This document shows, piece after piece, positions 46,746 through 55,384 of a stretch of DNA of 64,000 nucleotides. Source of the DNA: Pseudaeromonas sp963677375 (lineage in GTDB: Bacteria > Pseudomonadota > Gammaproteobacteria > Enterobacterales > Aeromonadaceae); NCBI GenBank assembly GCA_963677375.2, contig CAXXIF010000010.1, positions 124,001 through 188,000 on the forward strand, in the 5' to 3' direction. The position numbers were made by a program, and so were the translations under genes. Positions within the stretch are counted from its first letter, which is position 1, and the number at the start of each line of letters is the position of its first letter. The notes under the pieces are model-generated. The model was not told the origin of the DNA, searched no databases, and was given only the letters and a program-made list of their open reading frames with translations.

Positions 46746-48056
46746 TCAGGCCACCTCCGCCTGCAGGCGGCCAACGCTGCGCTGGCGCCACCACAGATAG
46801 CCACCGATGCCGAAGCCCAGCCCGCACAGGCTGACCACATAGTAAGCCGGGGCCAGCACATCCTGCGCCAGCCACAGGGTCACCAGCATGGGCGTCAGCC
46901 CGCCGAAGATGGCGTAGGCCACGTTGTAGGAGAAGGACAAGCCGGAGAAGCGCACCACGGCCGGGAAGGCATTCACCATCACATAGGGCACGGCGCCGAC
47001 GATGCCGACACAGAATCCGGCCAGCGCATAGTTGACCAGCAACTGGTCGGTGCCGGATTGCAGACCGGTATAGAAGTTCCAGCTACTCCAGGCCAGCAGC
47101 AGGGAGCCGCCCATAAAAGTCAGACCACTGCCCAGCCGATCGATCAGCCGTCCGGCGACGATGCAGCCCAGCGTCAGGGCTATGATGGCCAGGGAGTTGG
47201 CCTGCAGGGCATGGGTCGGCGTCACAGCATAGACCTTCTGCAGATAGGTCGGCGTCATCAGGATCACCACCACTATGGCGGCAGAGAGCAACCAGGTCAG
47301 CAGCATGGAGAGCACCACGGCCGTCTTGTGCTCCCGCAGCACCGCCTTGAGCGGCATCTCGGCGGCCAGCGCCTTGCGGGCCTGCAACTCGGCAAACACT
47401 GGCGTCTCGTGCAACCAGCGGCGCAGGTACATGGCGATGATGCCGAACACTCCGCCCAGCACGAAGGCCAGACGCCAGCCCCACAGACTCACCTCGACGG
47501 GAGTGAAGTGGCTATTGATGGCGGTCGCCACCAGCGAGCCCAGCAAGATGCCTGCCGTCAGCCCGGAGGTGAGGATGCCGCAGGCCAGACCGACCCGCGA
47601 AGCCGGCACATGCTCGGCAACAAACACCCAGGCCCCAGGCACTTCGCCGCCAATGGCCGCGCCCTGCAGAATGCGCAACCCCAGCAGCAGCAGGGGCGCC
47701 GCTATGCCGACCGAGGCATAGGTCGGCAACAGGCCGATGAGCAGCGTCGGCACCGCCATCAGGAAGATGCTCAGGGTAAACATGCGCTTGCGGCCAATCA
47801 TGTCGCCGAAATGGGCCATGATGATGCCGCCCAGCGGGCGTGCCAGATAGCCAGCGGCAAAGATGCCAAAGGTCTGGAACTGGCGCAGCCAGTCGGGAAT
47901 ATCCGCCGGGAAGAAGAGGTTGCCGATGACGACGGCGAAGAAGACAAAGATGATGAAATCGTAGAACTCCAGCGCGCCACCCAGCGCCGAAAGCGCCAGT
48001 GTCTTGAAGTCCTGCCCGGTCAGCCGTCTGGCCGGAGTCGAAATTGAATTCAACAT
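46746..48056 (-). CDS. MFS transporter, metabolite:H+ symporter type
   Basis: Inner-membrane symporter of about 436 residues with twelve predicted helices. The start at 48056 (MLNSISTPARR) follows AAGGAT. The N-terminal GGALEFYDFIIFVFFA, the loop GDMIGRKRMF and the segment GLRILQGAAIGGEVPGAW are characteristic of the ProP/ShiA metabolite:H+ symporter family. Substrates in that family include osmolytes, dicarboxylates and shikimate; the one carried here cannot be told. It is the last ordinary gene before the repeat-rich accessory region. Confidence 0.88.
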   Translation of the reverse strand: MLNSISTPARRLTGQDFKTLALSALGGALEFYDFIIFVFFAVVIGNLFFPADIPDWLRQFQTFGIFAAGYLARPLGGIIMAHFGDMIGRKRMFTLSIFLMAVPTLLIGLLPTYASVGIAAPLLLLGLRILQGAAIGGEVPGAWVFVAEHVPASRVGLACGILTSGLTAGILLGSLVATAINSHFTPVEVSLWGWRLAFVLGGVFGIIAMYLRRWLHETPVFAELQARKALAAEMPLKAVLREHKTAVVLSMLLTWLLSAAIVVVILMTPTYLQKVYAVTPTHALQANSLAIIALTLGCIVAGRLIDRLGSGLTFMGGSLLLAWSSWNFYTGLQSGTDQLLVNYALAGFCVGIVGAVPYVMVNAFPAVVRFSGLSFSYNVAYAIFGGLTPMLVTLWLAQDVLAPAYYVVSLCGLGFGIGGYLWWRQRSVGRLQAEVA

Positions 48057-48195
48057 ATCCTTATGTTTCCCATAGCATTTTAATGATGGCATTCACTATG
48101 CGACTGCGGGCTGGGGCTGTAAATCGCGGAATCTGCAATGTAGCCTTGCAGGTTATGGGGCCTGGGCGATTCGGATCGGTCGGCCATACCGCCGA

Positions 48196-48290
48196 TTGGC
48201 CGGCTCCGGGTTGGCCTATTCCGGCTTGACCGGTTCCGGCTTGATTCGGCTCCGGCTTGGCCGGTTCCGCCCTGGTCGGCTTGGGCGATT
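48196..48290. repeat. Degenerate GC-rich tandem repeat
   Basis: About six imperfect copies of a roughly 15-base unit like CCGGTTCCGGCTTGA lie in tandem. They form the outer end of the longer repeat element described at 48240-48520. Confidence 0.7.
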
Positions 48291-48520
48291 TGCCAACCTG
48301 CTGTTGGCGGGGGCGGACCAAGGGGGAAAAGGCCTCCCCCTTGGCAATCCCGGGCCTTGGCGTATGCCGACCGTCGGGAAAGCCCCGGGCTCTGGGGCTC
48401 TCTTCACCGGCCGGGAGCCACACGCCATCCATGGCGTGACGCTCCCTTTTGCGGTCATCCTGACCGCGCACCGATTCCGTTCACCCCGCCACCCGGCCCG
48501 ACAGACGGCTTGGAGTTTGG
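48240..48520 (-). repeat. Hairpin-rich dispersed repeat, copy 1
   Basis: Read on the minus strand, this segment closely resembles 55385-55750 on the plus strand. Landmarks in order are GCCGTCTG, GCGCGGTCAGGATGACCGC, a nested hairpin GGGAGC-CACGCCA-TGGCGTG-GCTCCC, GTCGGCATACGCC, and CCAACAGCAGGTTGGC. No protein is supported. The inverted pair flanks the accessory genes. Confidence 0.85.
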
Positions 48521-48539
48521 GTGATGAGGGGCAAATGGC

Positions 48540-48574
48540 AGAAGCCAGAAGCCAGAAGCCAGAAGCCAGAAGCA
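48540..48574 (+). repeat. 7-bp tandem repeat
   Basis: Four exact and one imperfect copy of AGAAGCC lie head to tail, between two pieces of the dispersed repeat. Confidence 0.9.
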
Positions 48575-48576
48575 GG

Positions 48577-48632
48577 TCATTCTGGACGCGCACCGGTTGC
48601 GTTCATCCCGACAGACGGCTTGGGATTTTGGA
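48577..48632 (-). repeat. Partial copy of the dispersed repeat
   Basis: The segment repeats the end of copy 1: GCGCACCG, GTTCATCCC, then GACAGACGGCTTGG and a GTTTTGG-like end. It looks like a truncated tandem duplicate produced next to copy 1. Confidence 0.7.
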
Positions 48633-48639
48633 TTAACTG

Positions 48640-49234
48640 AAACGAGCAAAAGCGGCGTTCAACCGATCCCTCTGCTTCAGATCGACAGATGGTTTAGCTG
48701 ATGGATTCAGGGTAAAGAGCCGAGCTCTTGTAGGAGCCATTAGCGCAGCGTAATCGCTCGCATGGGGCCATTGAACTGGGAGGATGAAAAGCAAATCCCA
48801 GATTGGCGGTCAAAATGTGAGCTCGCCCATGTGAATCCATTTTCCCCAACTGAAAAAGTGCGGTAGCGTATGAAATCAAATTACTCAAGGTTACTGTCAG
48901 CCATCACAGCTCCACCGAGATAGCACCTGGCACTGTGGCGGCCGCAAGCCCCTGCGGTAGCCATAACTGTCGCTGACTGAATAGTTCGAACCCCGCGCCG
49001 CCAATACGGTCATGGGACTCGAGAATATGCACAAAAGGCCCGAGTGAACCATGCGCCTGGATAGAGAAGTCGACCGCCTCCTATCATGCCAAAGAGATGA
49101 AGAGAAATAATTCAATGGATTGATTTGATGTATTTTTCGAGACAATCAAATAAATGGAATGCGAGAATGCAGCCACATAAACAGGAAATGTTTTCGCACA
49201 AAATAATCGCTAGCTTTCATTTTGAGTTACAAAC
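48640..49234. other. Gene-free left edge of the accessory region
   Basis: I see no convincing gene. A REP-like palindrome (GAGCCATTA and TAATCGCTC around GCGCAGCG) lies at about 48734-48758. From about 49090 onward the sequence becomes clearly AT-rich, matching the next two genes and unlike the GC-rich DNA to the left. A boundary of acquired DNA is therefore likely between about 48860 and 49140. No attachment site or integrase was found. Confidence 0.6.
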
Positions 49235-50227
49235 ATGTTGAATAAGTTATTCAAGTATACATCTTTAAGGCTGGAATTTTTTGATAGTTTATTAATCAGA
49301 GCAAGCCAAAAATACGCGCTCAATGACCCATTTGAACTTAGACCAAGTCAAGTAAATAACAACACAGAACTATCTGAGAAAGAATTTGAAACTCTATCTG
49401 ATGCCTCATATTTTGATTATTCCGTTGCATCTTTTTCTGAGACCAATAACAACTTGCTAATGTGGGCTCATTATGCTGAGCAACACAAAGGGATTGTTAT
49501 AGAGTTTGACCTAACAAAACCACTACTAGAAAAGTATCAAAGTTATAACGTTCTCACGTCAAAACTAGATAAATATGGTGAAGAAAACCTAGTAATAGAT
49601 GAAGATGAAACAAGAAAAAGACTAGCTTTGAATGTAGGTAAAACACAAAGAGTAAGATATAACTCGAAACGACCCAGCATAGATAAATTTGAATCAATCC
49701 TAGAGCACTTCTTAATAAAAAGTGAAGAATGGATTTATGAGAAAGAGCATCGAGTAATTCTTCCTTTAGTTGCTGCAGAAAAAATAATTGTTCATCATGA
49801 TTATTTACCCAGGATTGAGTTTACCCTTTATGATAGTGACTCTCTTGAAAAGACAGAACTAAATAATGGAATGTATCTTATCAACTTGAGAGATGTTACG
49901 GATCAAGAGGGCAATCGATACCTAAGAGACATGAATGAGATGGACATGTATGCACCAGCTGAAGACCTGAAGTACTCTTTTATTGAATCCATGTATTCAG
50001 AATATTTAAAGGATATATCTAGGGATCAAAGAACTATCTTTCTATATAAAATATCAGCTGAATCAATAAAATCAATTTATTTTGGATGCAGAGCGGACCC
50101 TGAACAGAAAACAAAGGCCATTGATAAGATTTTATCATCAAAAGAATTATCACACGTAGATATTTTTGATTCTATTCCAAGCGTTGATAGATTCGAAATT
50201 GAATTCAGGCCATTAAAGAAAACTTGA
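49235..50227 (+). CDS. DUF2971-domain protein
   Basis: 330-residue cytoplasmic protein with no signal or membrane segment. The opening LNKLFKYTSLRLEFFDSLLIRASQKYALNDPFE and the segment VASFSETNNNLLMWAHYAEQHKGIVIEFDL are typical of the DUF2971 family, whose biochemical role is unknown. The codon use is strongly AT-rich, as in the next gene and unlike the rest of the window, so both were probably acquired together. It lies 60 bases upstream of the ATPase/TOPRIM gene. No good Shine-Dalgarno precedes the ATG. A role as a partner or effector in phage defence is a hypothesis from this context. Confidence 0.85.
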   Translation: MLNKLFKYTSLRLEFFDSLLIRASQKYALNDPFELRPSQVNNNTELSEKEFETLSDASYFDYSVASFSETNNNLLMWAHYAEQHKGIVIEFDLTKPLLEKYQSYNVLTSKLDKYGEENLVIDEDETRKRLALNVGKTQRVRYNSKRPSIDKFESILEHFLIKSEEWIYEKEHRVILPLVAAEKIIVHHDYLPRIEFTLYDSDSLEKTELNNGMYLINLRDVTDQEGNRYLRDMNEMDMYAPAEDLKYSFIESMYSEYLKDISRDQRTIFLYKISAESIKSIYFGCRADPEQKTKAIDKILSSKELSHVDIFDSIPSVDRFEIEFRPLKKT

Positions 50228-50287
50228 AGTTGGACAGTGAGCCTGCCCCCAGGCTGAAGTTAAATAATTAATTATCATGGGATAAAA

Positions 50288-51826
50288 ATGGCAAATAAAC
50301 AGCCTAAAAAACCAGCAAAAGCTGCGAAAAAATATGATTTTAAACTATCTGAGTTTGAAATTCATAAACTCAAGGGTGTTTCTGACTGTAAGGTTATGTT
50401 TTCACCGCATTCAGTAACAGCAATCATGGGCATCAATGGTTCAGGTAAAAGCACCATTCTTCATGCGCTTGCCTGCTGTTTCAAGCCTGTAGGTGTGACA
50501 TCGAAACCTTATAATCGATTTTCAGACTTTTTTACTCCACACACTCATTCAACATGGACGGACAGCAAATTCATTCTAACTAGTGAGTATAGTATTTTTG
50601 ATAATATTAAAGGCGCACCAAAAATAGAAAAAACAACCACTGAGTATGCAAAGAACAAACGTTGGACACCTATTTATGAACGTCGCCCAGAAAGGGAAAG
50701 CTCCTATGTGGGACTACAAGATCTGGGAACATTATCAGACAATAGAGGTGCAGGCCGTTATGCAAATTACACATCACAAAAACACCCACATAAAAACCTT
50801 CAAATAATAACAAAGAAACTTTCATACATAATAGGAAGAGAATATACAGACATTAAATTGTGCAAGACAAAATCTAAGGAGTTTCTAGGTCTTGAATATA
50901 ATGGAGTTGTCTACAGTGAACACACGATGGGCGCAGGTGAGAAAAGAGTATTGGAAATACTCTTAGAGTTATATGCTGAAAAAATAGAGAATGGCGGCTT
51001 ATTATTAATTGATGAACTTGATGTTCTTTTGCATGAATCTGCATTTTGTCGACTGGTTGATACACTGATTGAAGCATCAAAACAAAATAAAAATGAAGTT
51101 GTTTTCACAACACACCGAGAAACTATAGAGAAATTTCGAGATAGAATTAACATTACAGGAGTATGGAACACAGGATCCAAAGTTATAACATTACCTCATG
51201 TTGACCCAAGAATAATTACACAATTAACTAATTCCAACAAACCTTTAATGACCATTATGGTTGAAGATGATCTTGCAGCTACAGTTGTCGAACGGATCAT
51301 AGAGAAATTATCGGCACATCGGTATTGTGAAGTTCTCACATTCGGTGCAGCTGATAATGCTTTTACTGTAATAACAGGACTGACACTTGCAAATGTCGAT
51401 ATCAAAAACCATCTGTGTGTTTTAGATGGAGATGTTTACATAACGGACGATCTGAAAGAAAAACAAATAAAAACATATCTTACTGGTCATGATAAGCAGG
51501 CAGAAATAAAAATCGCCTTAGAGCATATAAAGCAATTCAACTTACCTTTTTCTTTTATAAATGCAAATGATAAAGGACTTCCAGAATATAATCACAAAAG
51601 AATGCTTGAAGCCATTGCAGGCATAGATGACAATGAGATTTTAGTTGCTTCCAAAAGCACCGTTGGATTAAATGACTGGCATCATCTTTATCCAAAGATG
51701 AAAGATCAAACCAATATAAAGAATATCACCAACAAGGTAATAGAATTACTGTCTGAAAAAAGCGCACACTGGAATGCATATACTTCAGAAATATCTGACT
51801 GGATAAGGATTCGCTTACCGAAATAA
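50288..51826 (+). CDS. OLD-like ATPase with C-terminal TOPRIM-like region
   Basis: 512-residue protein combining an ABC-type ATPase with a probable nuclease domain. Walker A is MGINGSGKST (about residues 47-56). A signature-like MGAGEKRVLEILLE is followed by Walker B LLLIDELD (about 238-246) and a switch His in FTTHRET. After about residue 315, VEDD (about 324) and LDGD (about 379) resemble the acidic motifs of TOPRIM nucleases found in OLD-family proteins. The N-terminal 20 residues are Lys-rich. AT-rich composition and closeness to the DUF2971 gene suggest a two-gene unit, possibly antiviral. The fold of the C-terminal part is inference. Confidence 0.8.
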   Translation: MANKQPKKPAKAAKKYDFKLSEFEIHKLKGVSDCKVMFSPHSVTAIMGINGSGKSTILHALACCFKPVGVTSKPYNRFSDFFTPHTHSTWTDSKFILTSEYSIFDNIKGAPKIEKTTTEYAKNKRWTPIYERRPERESSYVGLQDLGTLSDNRGAGRYANYTSQKHPHKNLQIITKKLSYIIGREYTDIKLCKTKSKEFLGLEYNGVVYSEHTMGAGEKRVLEILLELYAEKIENGGLLLIDELDVLLHESAFCRLVDTLIEASKQNKNEVVFTTHRETIEKFRDRINITGVWNTGSKVITLPHVDPRIITQLTNSNKPLMTIMVEDDLAATVVERIIEKLSAHRYCEVLTFGAADNAFTVITGLTLANVDIKNHLCVLDGDVYITDDLKEKQIKTYLTGHDKQAEIKIALEHIKQFNLPFSFINANDKGLPEYNHKRMLEAIAGIDDNEILVASKSTVGLNDWHHLYPKMKDQTNIKNITNKVIELLSEKSAHWNAYTSEISDWIRIRLPK

Positions 51827-51887
51827 AAACAAAAACATATAACATTGCAGTGTTCCACCCATTAACTTGAAAATCAATCACTCAAAC

Positions 51888-52283
51888 ATGACCACCAACA
51901 ACTATCCATCCCTAAATAACATCTACGCCACCTTTATTATTTTGGCGGGTATCGCTACGGGTGGTTTATTTCTGTATTTCGCCGCACAGGAATCAACCGA
52001 TACACCGACAGCCGTGGTAATAGTGGCATTTGCTGTTCTCGTTATCGCGGGATCAATGTATTCCGTCTATTCCGCGGCGCGGATTAGGGTGACGAGGGGC
52101 GGTATAAGCTCGGGCAATAAGCAGATTAAATGGGCCAGCGTCACCCAGATTAAAACTATTGGTTATGGCATTCACATTTATGCCGCTGATACAAAAATTG
52201 TGATTGCGCCTTGGGCGTACCAGGATCCTGAAGCTTTAATCTCTTTTATCCATACTCAATATCTAGAACAAGCCAACCAATAG
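51888..52283 (+). CDS. Small membrane protein with PH-like domain
   Basis: 131 residues from the ATG at 51888; a TTG at 51867 is an alternative. Two membrane helices are visible (about residues 12-30 and 40-58), followed by a short soluble region with beta-strand patterns (VTRGGISSGNKQIKWASVTQIKTIGYGIHIYAADTKIVIAP) resembling a bacterial PH domain. Function is unknown. A second, broken copy of its 3' end lies near 54380-54460. Confidence 0.6.
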   Translation: MTTNNYPSLNNIYATFIILAGIATGGLFLYFAAQESTDTPTAVVIVAFAVLVIAGSMYSVYSAARIRVTRGGISSGNKQIKWASVTQIKTIGYGIHIYAADTKIVIAPWAYQDPEALISFIHTQYLEQANQ

Positions 52284-52369
52284 AGTGTGTCGTGCGTGGA
52301 GTTAGCGAGCAAAACAACATTAGAAAATGTTAGCTGTCTATGAACCATCAACTGAAAGGAGTACAAGCG

Positions 52370-52939
52370 ATGAACATCATCGAAAAAAACCTGGCTGCAA
52401 TTTTGTTTCGTAACTGGTGGGTGCTGCTGCTGCGAGGCCTCATCTCGATCGCGTTCGGTGTCCTAATCTGGTTTCAACCGGAGATCTCGCTCGCCGCGCT
52501 GGTGTTGCTGTTCGGCATCTTCTCAATGGCAGACGGCATCCTTGGCGTCTGGACCGCAGTCGCGGAACGCAAGGAACGTGAGCACTGGGGGCTGCTGTTT
52601 CTCCAAGGATTACTCGGTATAGGTATCGGGTTACTTACTTTCTTCGTCCCCAGTGTTACCACGCTGGCACTCGTGTTCTACATCGCAATCTGGGCGATCA
52701 CTACGGGTGTCCTCCAGGTCGTGGCCGCAATCCGCCTGCGGCAGGAAATCGAGGGCGAGTGGCTGCTCATCCTTTGCGGGATTGCTTCGGTCGTTTTCGG
52801 CATCGCCCTCATTGTGCAGCCGAGCGTGGGCGCCTTAGCCGTGCTTTGGCTGATCGCCGCGTACGCCATCGTCTTCGGTATTCTTCTTGTGATCCTGGCT
52901 TTCAAGGCTCGTTCGTTCGGTAACAAAGCTGGCGCCTGA
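52370..52939 (+). CDS. hdeD: HdeD-family (DUF308) membrane protein
   Basis: Six-helix inner-membrane protein of 189 residues, start at 52370 behind AAGGAG. The repeated pattern RGLISIAFGVLIWFQPEISLAALVLLFGIFSMADGI and ILCGIASVVFGIALIVQPSVGALAVLWLIAAYAIVFGI marks the HdeD/DUF308 family, which in E. coli is linked to acid resistance at high density. Its GC-rich codon use differs from the AT-rich genes just upstream, so the island is a mosaic. It may share a transcript with the next gene, 43 bases away. Confidence 0.88.
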   Translation: MNIIEKNLAAILFRNWWVLLLRGLISIAFGVLIWFQPEISLAALVLLFGIFSMADGILGVWTAVAERKEREHWGLLFLQGLLGIGIGLLTFFVPSVTTLALVFYIAIWAITTGVLQVVAAIRLRQEIEGEWLLILCGIASVVFGIALIVQPSVGALAVLWLIAAYAIVFGILLVILAFKARSFGNKAGA

Positions 52940-52982
52940 ACGATTCCCCCCACAAACACCGTTCTAACTAAGGAAACTTGAA

Positions 52983-54089
52983 ATGAAGAAAGTACTTCTT
53001 GCATCAATGATGTCCCTGGTTTTCTCAGCGCCATCTATTGTTGACGCCTGCACGAGTTTTGTCATCAAGGCAACCGATGGTAGTCCGATCTATGGCCGGA
53101 CCATGGAGTGGGGGGCGTTTGATCTGCAGTCCGAGCTGGTGCTGGTTCCTCGCAATATTTCGTTCACTTCCGAGTTGGGTGAAGGGAAAAAAGGAATGAA
53201 CTGGCATAATAAATACGGATTTGTTGCCATCAATGCAGTGAAAAAACCATTTGTCACTGATGGTATGAACGAAACCGGATTGACACTTGGCGTTCTTTAT
53301 TTCCCCGGCTTTGCCAAATATCAAGACTATAAGGCCGGCACCGAAGCCAGCACCATGAATAATATAGAACTCTCTACCTATATTCTCGGACAGTTCAAGA
53401 CGGTTGCTGATATCAAGACAGCCCTACCGAAGATTCGTGTTATTTACAATGAAGATATTGCAAAAGCCTTCGGTGCCCCCGTTCCGCTTCATCTCGTTGC
53501 AACCGACAGTACCGGGGAGTCGATTGTTATCGAGTATGAAAACGGAGAATTGCATATTTACGAGAATACGCTGGGGGTTATGACTAATGCCCCCTCTTAC
53601 AGCTGGCATGTGATGAACTTACGCAACTACCCGCAGCTCAGCTCTTATGGTGGAACACCCAAAGAAATTAAAGGCGTTAGTTTGGCTCCCTTTGGTGCAG
53701 GAGCTGGCATGATAGGACTGCCGGGTGATATCACACCACCATCCCGTTTTGTGCGCGCAGTTGCATACACATCAACCACGCTACCTTTCGATACCATCGA
53801 TAAGGGAATCAACGAAGCCTCAAGGATCTTGAATAATTTCGACATCCCTCGCGGCATGGTGCGTGAAGGTGAAAATGCTGAGAATACCCACCTGAACTTT
53901 ACCCAGTGGTCCACGATCGGAGACATAAAAAACAAGCGTTATTTCTGGTGGACCGAACACAACCGTCGCATGCGTATGGTTGATTTGAAGCAACTCAACT
54001 TTGTCGGTAATAACATCATCAAAACCCCACTGGATGAAGTGCGCAAAGAAGATATAGACGATCGCACGAAGGCATTATTATCGAAGTGA
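52983..54089 (+). CDS. Choloylglycine hydrolase-family (Ntn) amidase
   Basis: Linear-amide hydrolase of 368 residues related to bile salt hydrolases and penicillin V acylases. The signal peptide ends at DA, so cleavage would expose Cys23 (CTSFVIK) as the N-terminal nucleophile. Arg39 in YGRTMEW, Asn202 in MTNAPSYSWH and Arg255 in PPSRFVRA match the expected active-site positions. The Asp that usually follows the Arg is Glu here (TMEW). AAGGAAA precedes the ATG. Being periplasmic, it may act on penicillin-type or acyl-homoserine-lactone amides, as Gram-negative relatives do; the substrate is not evident. Confidence 0.9.
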   Translation: MKKVLLASMMSLVFSAPSIVDACTSFVIKATDGSPIYGRTMEWGAFDLQSELVLVPRNISFTSELGEGKKGMNWHNKYGFVAINAVKKPFVTDGMNETGLTLGVLYFPGFAKYQDYKAGTEASTMNNIELSTYILGQFKTVADIKTALPKIRVIYNEDIAKAFGAPVPLHLVATDSTGESIVIEYENGELHIYENTLGVMTNAPSYSWHVMNLRNYPQLSSYGGTPKEIKGVSLAPFGAGAGMIGLPGDITPPSRFVRAVAYTSTTLPFDTIDKGINEASRILNNFDIPRGMVREGENAENTHLNFTQWSTIGDIKNKRYFWWTEHNRRMRMVDLKQLNFVGNNIIKTPLDEVRKEDIDDRTKALLSK

Positions 54090-54169
54090 TTTTTCGCTAA
54101 ATGGCTGTTTCAACTAGCAGCTCACCCATCACAGCGACTTAGGTAGCGCTAAGCTGACCCTCTGCGCCA

Positions 54170-54331
54170 GGGATGGCGCGGCGGAGCCCCCATGGATGGG
54201 TTCACGGCGTGTCAGCGTGAGCTGCCTTGTCGATGGTGCATAATTTGGATCAGCTAGTTAGGAATGGGCAAACAAGGCGTTTAATCTGACTGCGAAAAGC
54301 ACCGACTCTAGTGTCGAGCTGCTTTTCGCAG
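54170..54331. repeat. GC-rich repeat and long hairpin
   Basis: At 54170-54240 lies an intergenic segment with the CCAGGGATGGCG and CCCCCATGGATGGG landmarks also found in other repeats of the window. At 54290-54331 an 11-base perfect stem (CTGCGAAAAGC and complement) encloses a 20-base loop with an inner GAC/GTC pairing. It is preceded by AAACAAGGCGTTTAA. No gene is seen in 54090-54596. Confidence 0.7.
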
Positions 54332-54365
54332 CAGCTGAGCCTGGTCATCGGTTTTCCATGCCGCC

Positions 54366-54460
54366 GCGGTAATACTTAATCGCTTTGATCCATGCTCAAT
54401 ATCTAGCGCAATGAAACAAATAATATTTGTCATGCGTGGCGTTAGTGGGCAACACAACCT
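54366..54460 (+). pseudogene. Relic copy of the PH-like gene 3' end
   Basis: About 85 bases match 52234-52318 at roughly three quarters of positions. They cover the last codons of the PH-like gene and the flanking GCGTGG, GTTAG, GGGCAA and ACAAC landmarks. In the same frame it reads LIALIHAQYLAQ and stop, against LISFIHTQYLEQANQ and stop. Upstream sequence is not coding, so only the tail remains. Confidence 0.65.
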
Positions 54461-54596
54461 GACCGAATAAATACGGATCCCTTATTTCATGAAAAGCTGC
54501 TTCTATTATTCAACATCTAGTTGGCAAGCCATCAATCCAGTCTCAGGACAATGCATTTGTGCGCCATCATCAGGCTCATATCCGGTAACTATATTT

Positions 54597-55332
54597 ATGA
54601 ATTCTCGCCCTTATCTGCAATCTATAGTTCTGAAAAACAAAAACGAAATCGATAGCGCTGCATACCCATTTTCAATTCCCGCTGTAGGTCATATTGAAGA
54701 CATCCAATTTCATTCGGATGTTACTTTCTTTGTCGGGGAAAATGGTTCCGGTAAATCCACCATTCTTGAAGCCATTGCCTTGGCATTAGGGTTTAATGAA
54801 GAAGGTGGAACTAAAAACGTCAATTTAAATACCGCCTCAAGCAGTTCCTCGCTGCACCAGTATTTACGGCTGATTAAGAGTTATAAAAAGCCAGCTGATT
54901 CCTATTTTCTACGGGCTGAGAGCTTTTATAACGTGGCATCGTATATGGATCAGGTAGGTTACCTGCAGGAATATGGTGGCAAATCATTGCATCAAGGCTC
55001 CCATGGTGAAGCGTTTCTTGCCTGTTTGCTGAATAAATTCCGGGGGAATGGGATTATATATTCTCGACGAACCAGAATCCGCCCTCTCTCCGGCCCGTAT
55101 TCTTACCGCGCTTTGCGCCATCGATCAATTAGTCAAGCAAGAGTCACAGTTTATTATTGCAACCCACTCCCCCATCTTGCTCGCCTATCCCAACGCACAA
55201 ATTCTCGAATTTTCCGAGCAAGGTATTCGCCGGATCCAGTATGAAGAAACGGAACATTTCCGTATTACCAAAGACTTCTTAAATAACTACCCAAGACGCC
55301 TTGAACAATTATTGGCTGACACCGACCAATAA
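54597..55332 (+). pseudogene. Frameshifted predicted ATPase (COG3910-like)
   Basis: A roughly 245-residue ABC-like ATPase split by a single-base shift. The first part, from ATG 54597, reads YLQSIVLKNKNEIDS, then Walker A FFVGENGSGKST, LRAESFYNVASYMD and SHGEAFLACLLNKFRGNG. It then drifts into a wrong frame and stops at 55244. The second part, in the +1 frame, continues as LYILDEPESALSP, which holds Walker B, then FIIATHSPILLAYP, and ends at 55332. The extra base lies in 55042-55053, within GGGGGAATGGGA. This may be real decay or an assembly error in a homopolymer. The cellular role of the family is unknown. Confidence 0.85.
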
Positions 55333-55384
55333 ACGGATCCAGCGACGAGCGAATCTATCTGTTGCTCGTTTCAATTACACCCAA

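Noticed and set aside
47058..48047. Gln/His/Arg-rich open frame opposite the MFS transporter
   Set aside because: Residue bias is that of an antisense frame of a GC-rich membrane protein gene.
48540..48574. CRISPR-like array
   Set aside because: The 7-base units are contiguous, without spacers.
48196..48640. Protein-coding reading of the GC-rich repeat region
   Set aside because: Several frames are open only because of the short repeats; the conserved features between copies are hairpins, not codons.
48975..49010. TTCGAAC motif resembling a tRNA T-loop
   Set aside because: The flanking bases cannot form a T-stem on either strand and no cloverleaf fits.
48897..49145. 82-codon minus-strand open frame left of the DUF2971 gene
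   Set aside because: It spans the composition break, has no Shine-Dalgarno and shows no family features.
52283..54460. Integron cassette array
   Set aside because: Genes are co-oriented and GTTAG motifs occur, but core sites do not match fully, no complete attC fold is present and no integrase is seen.
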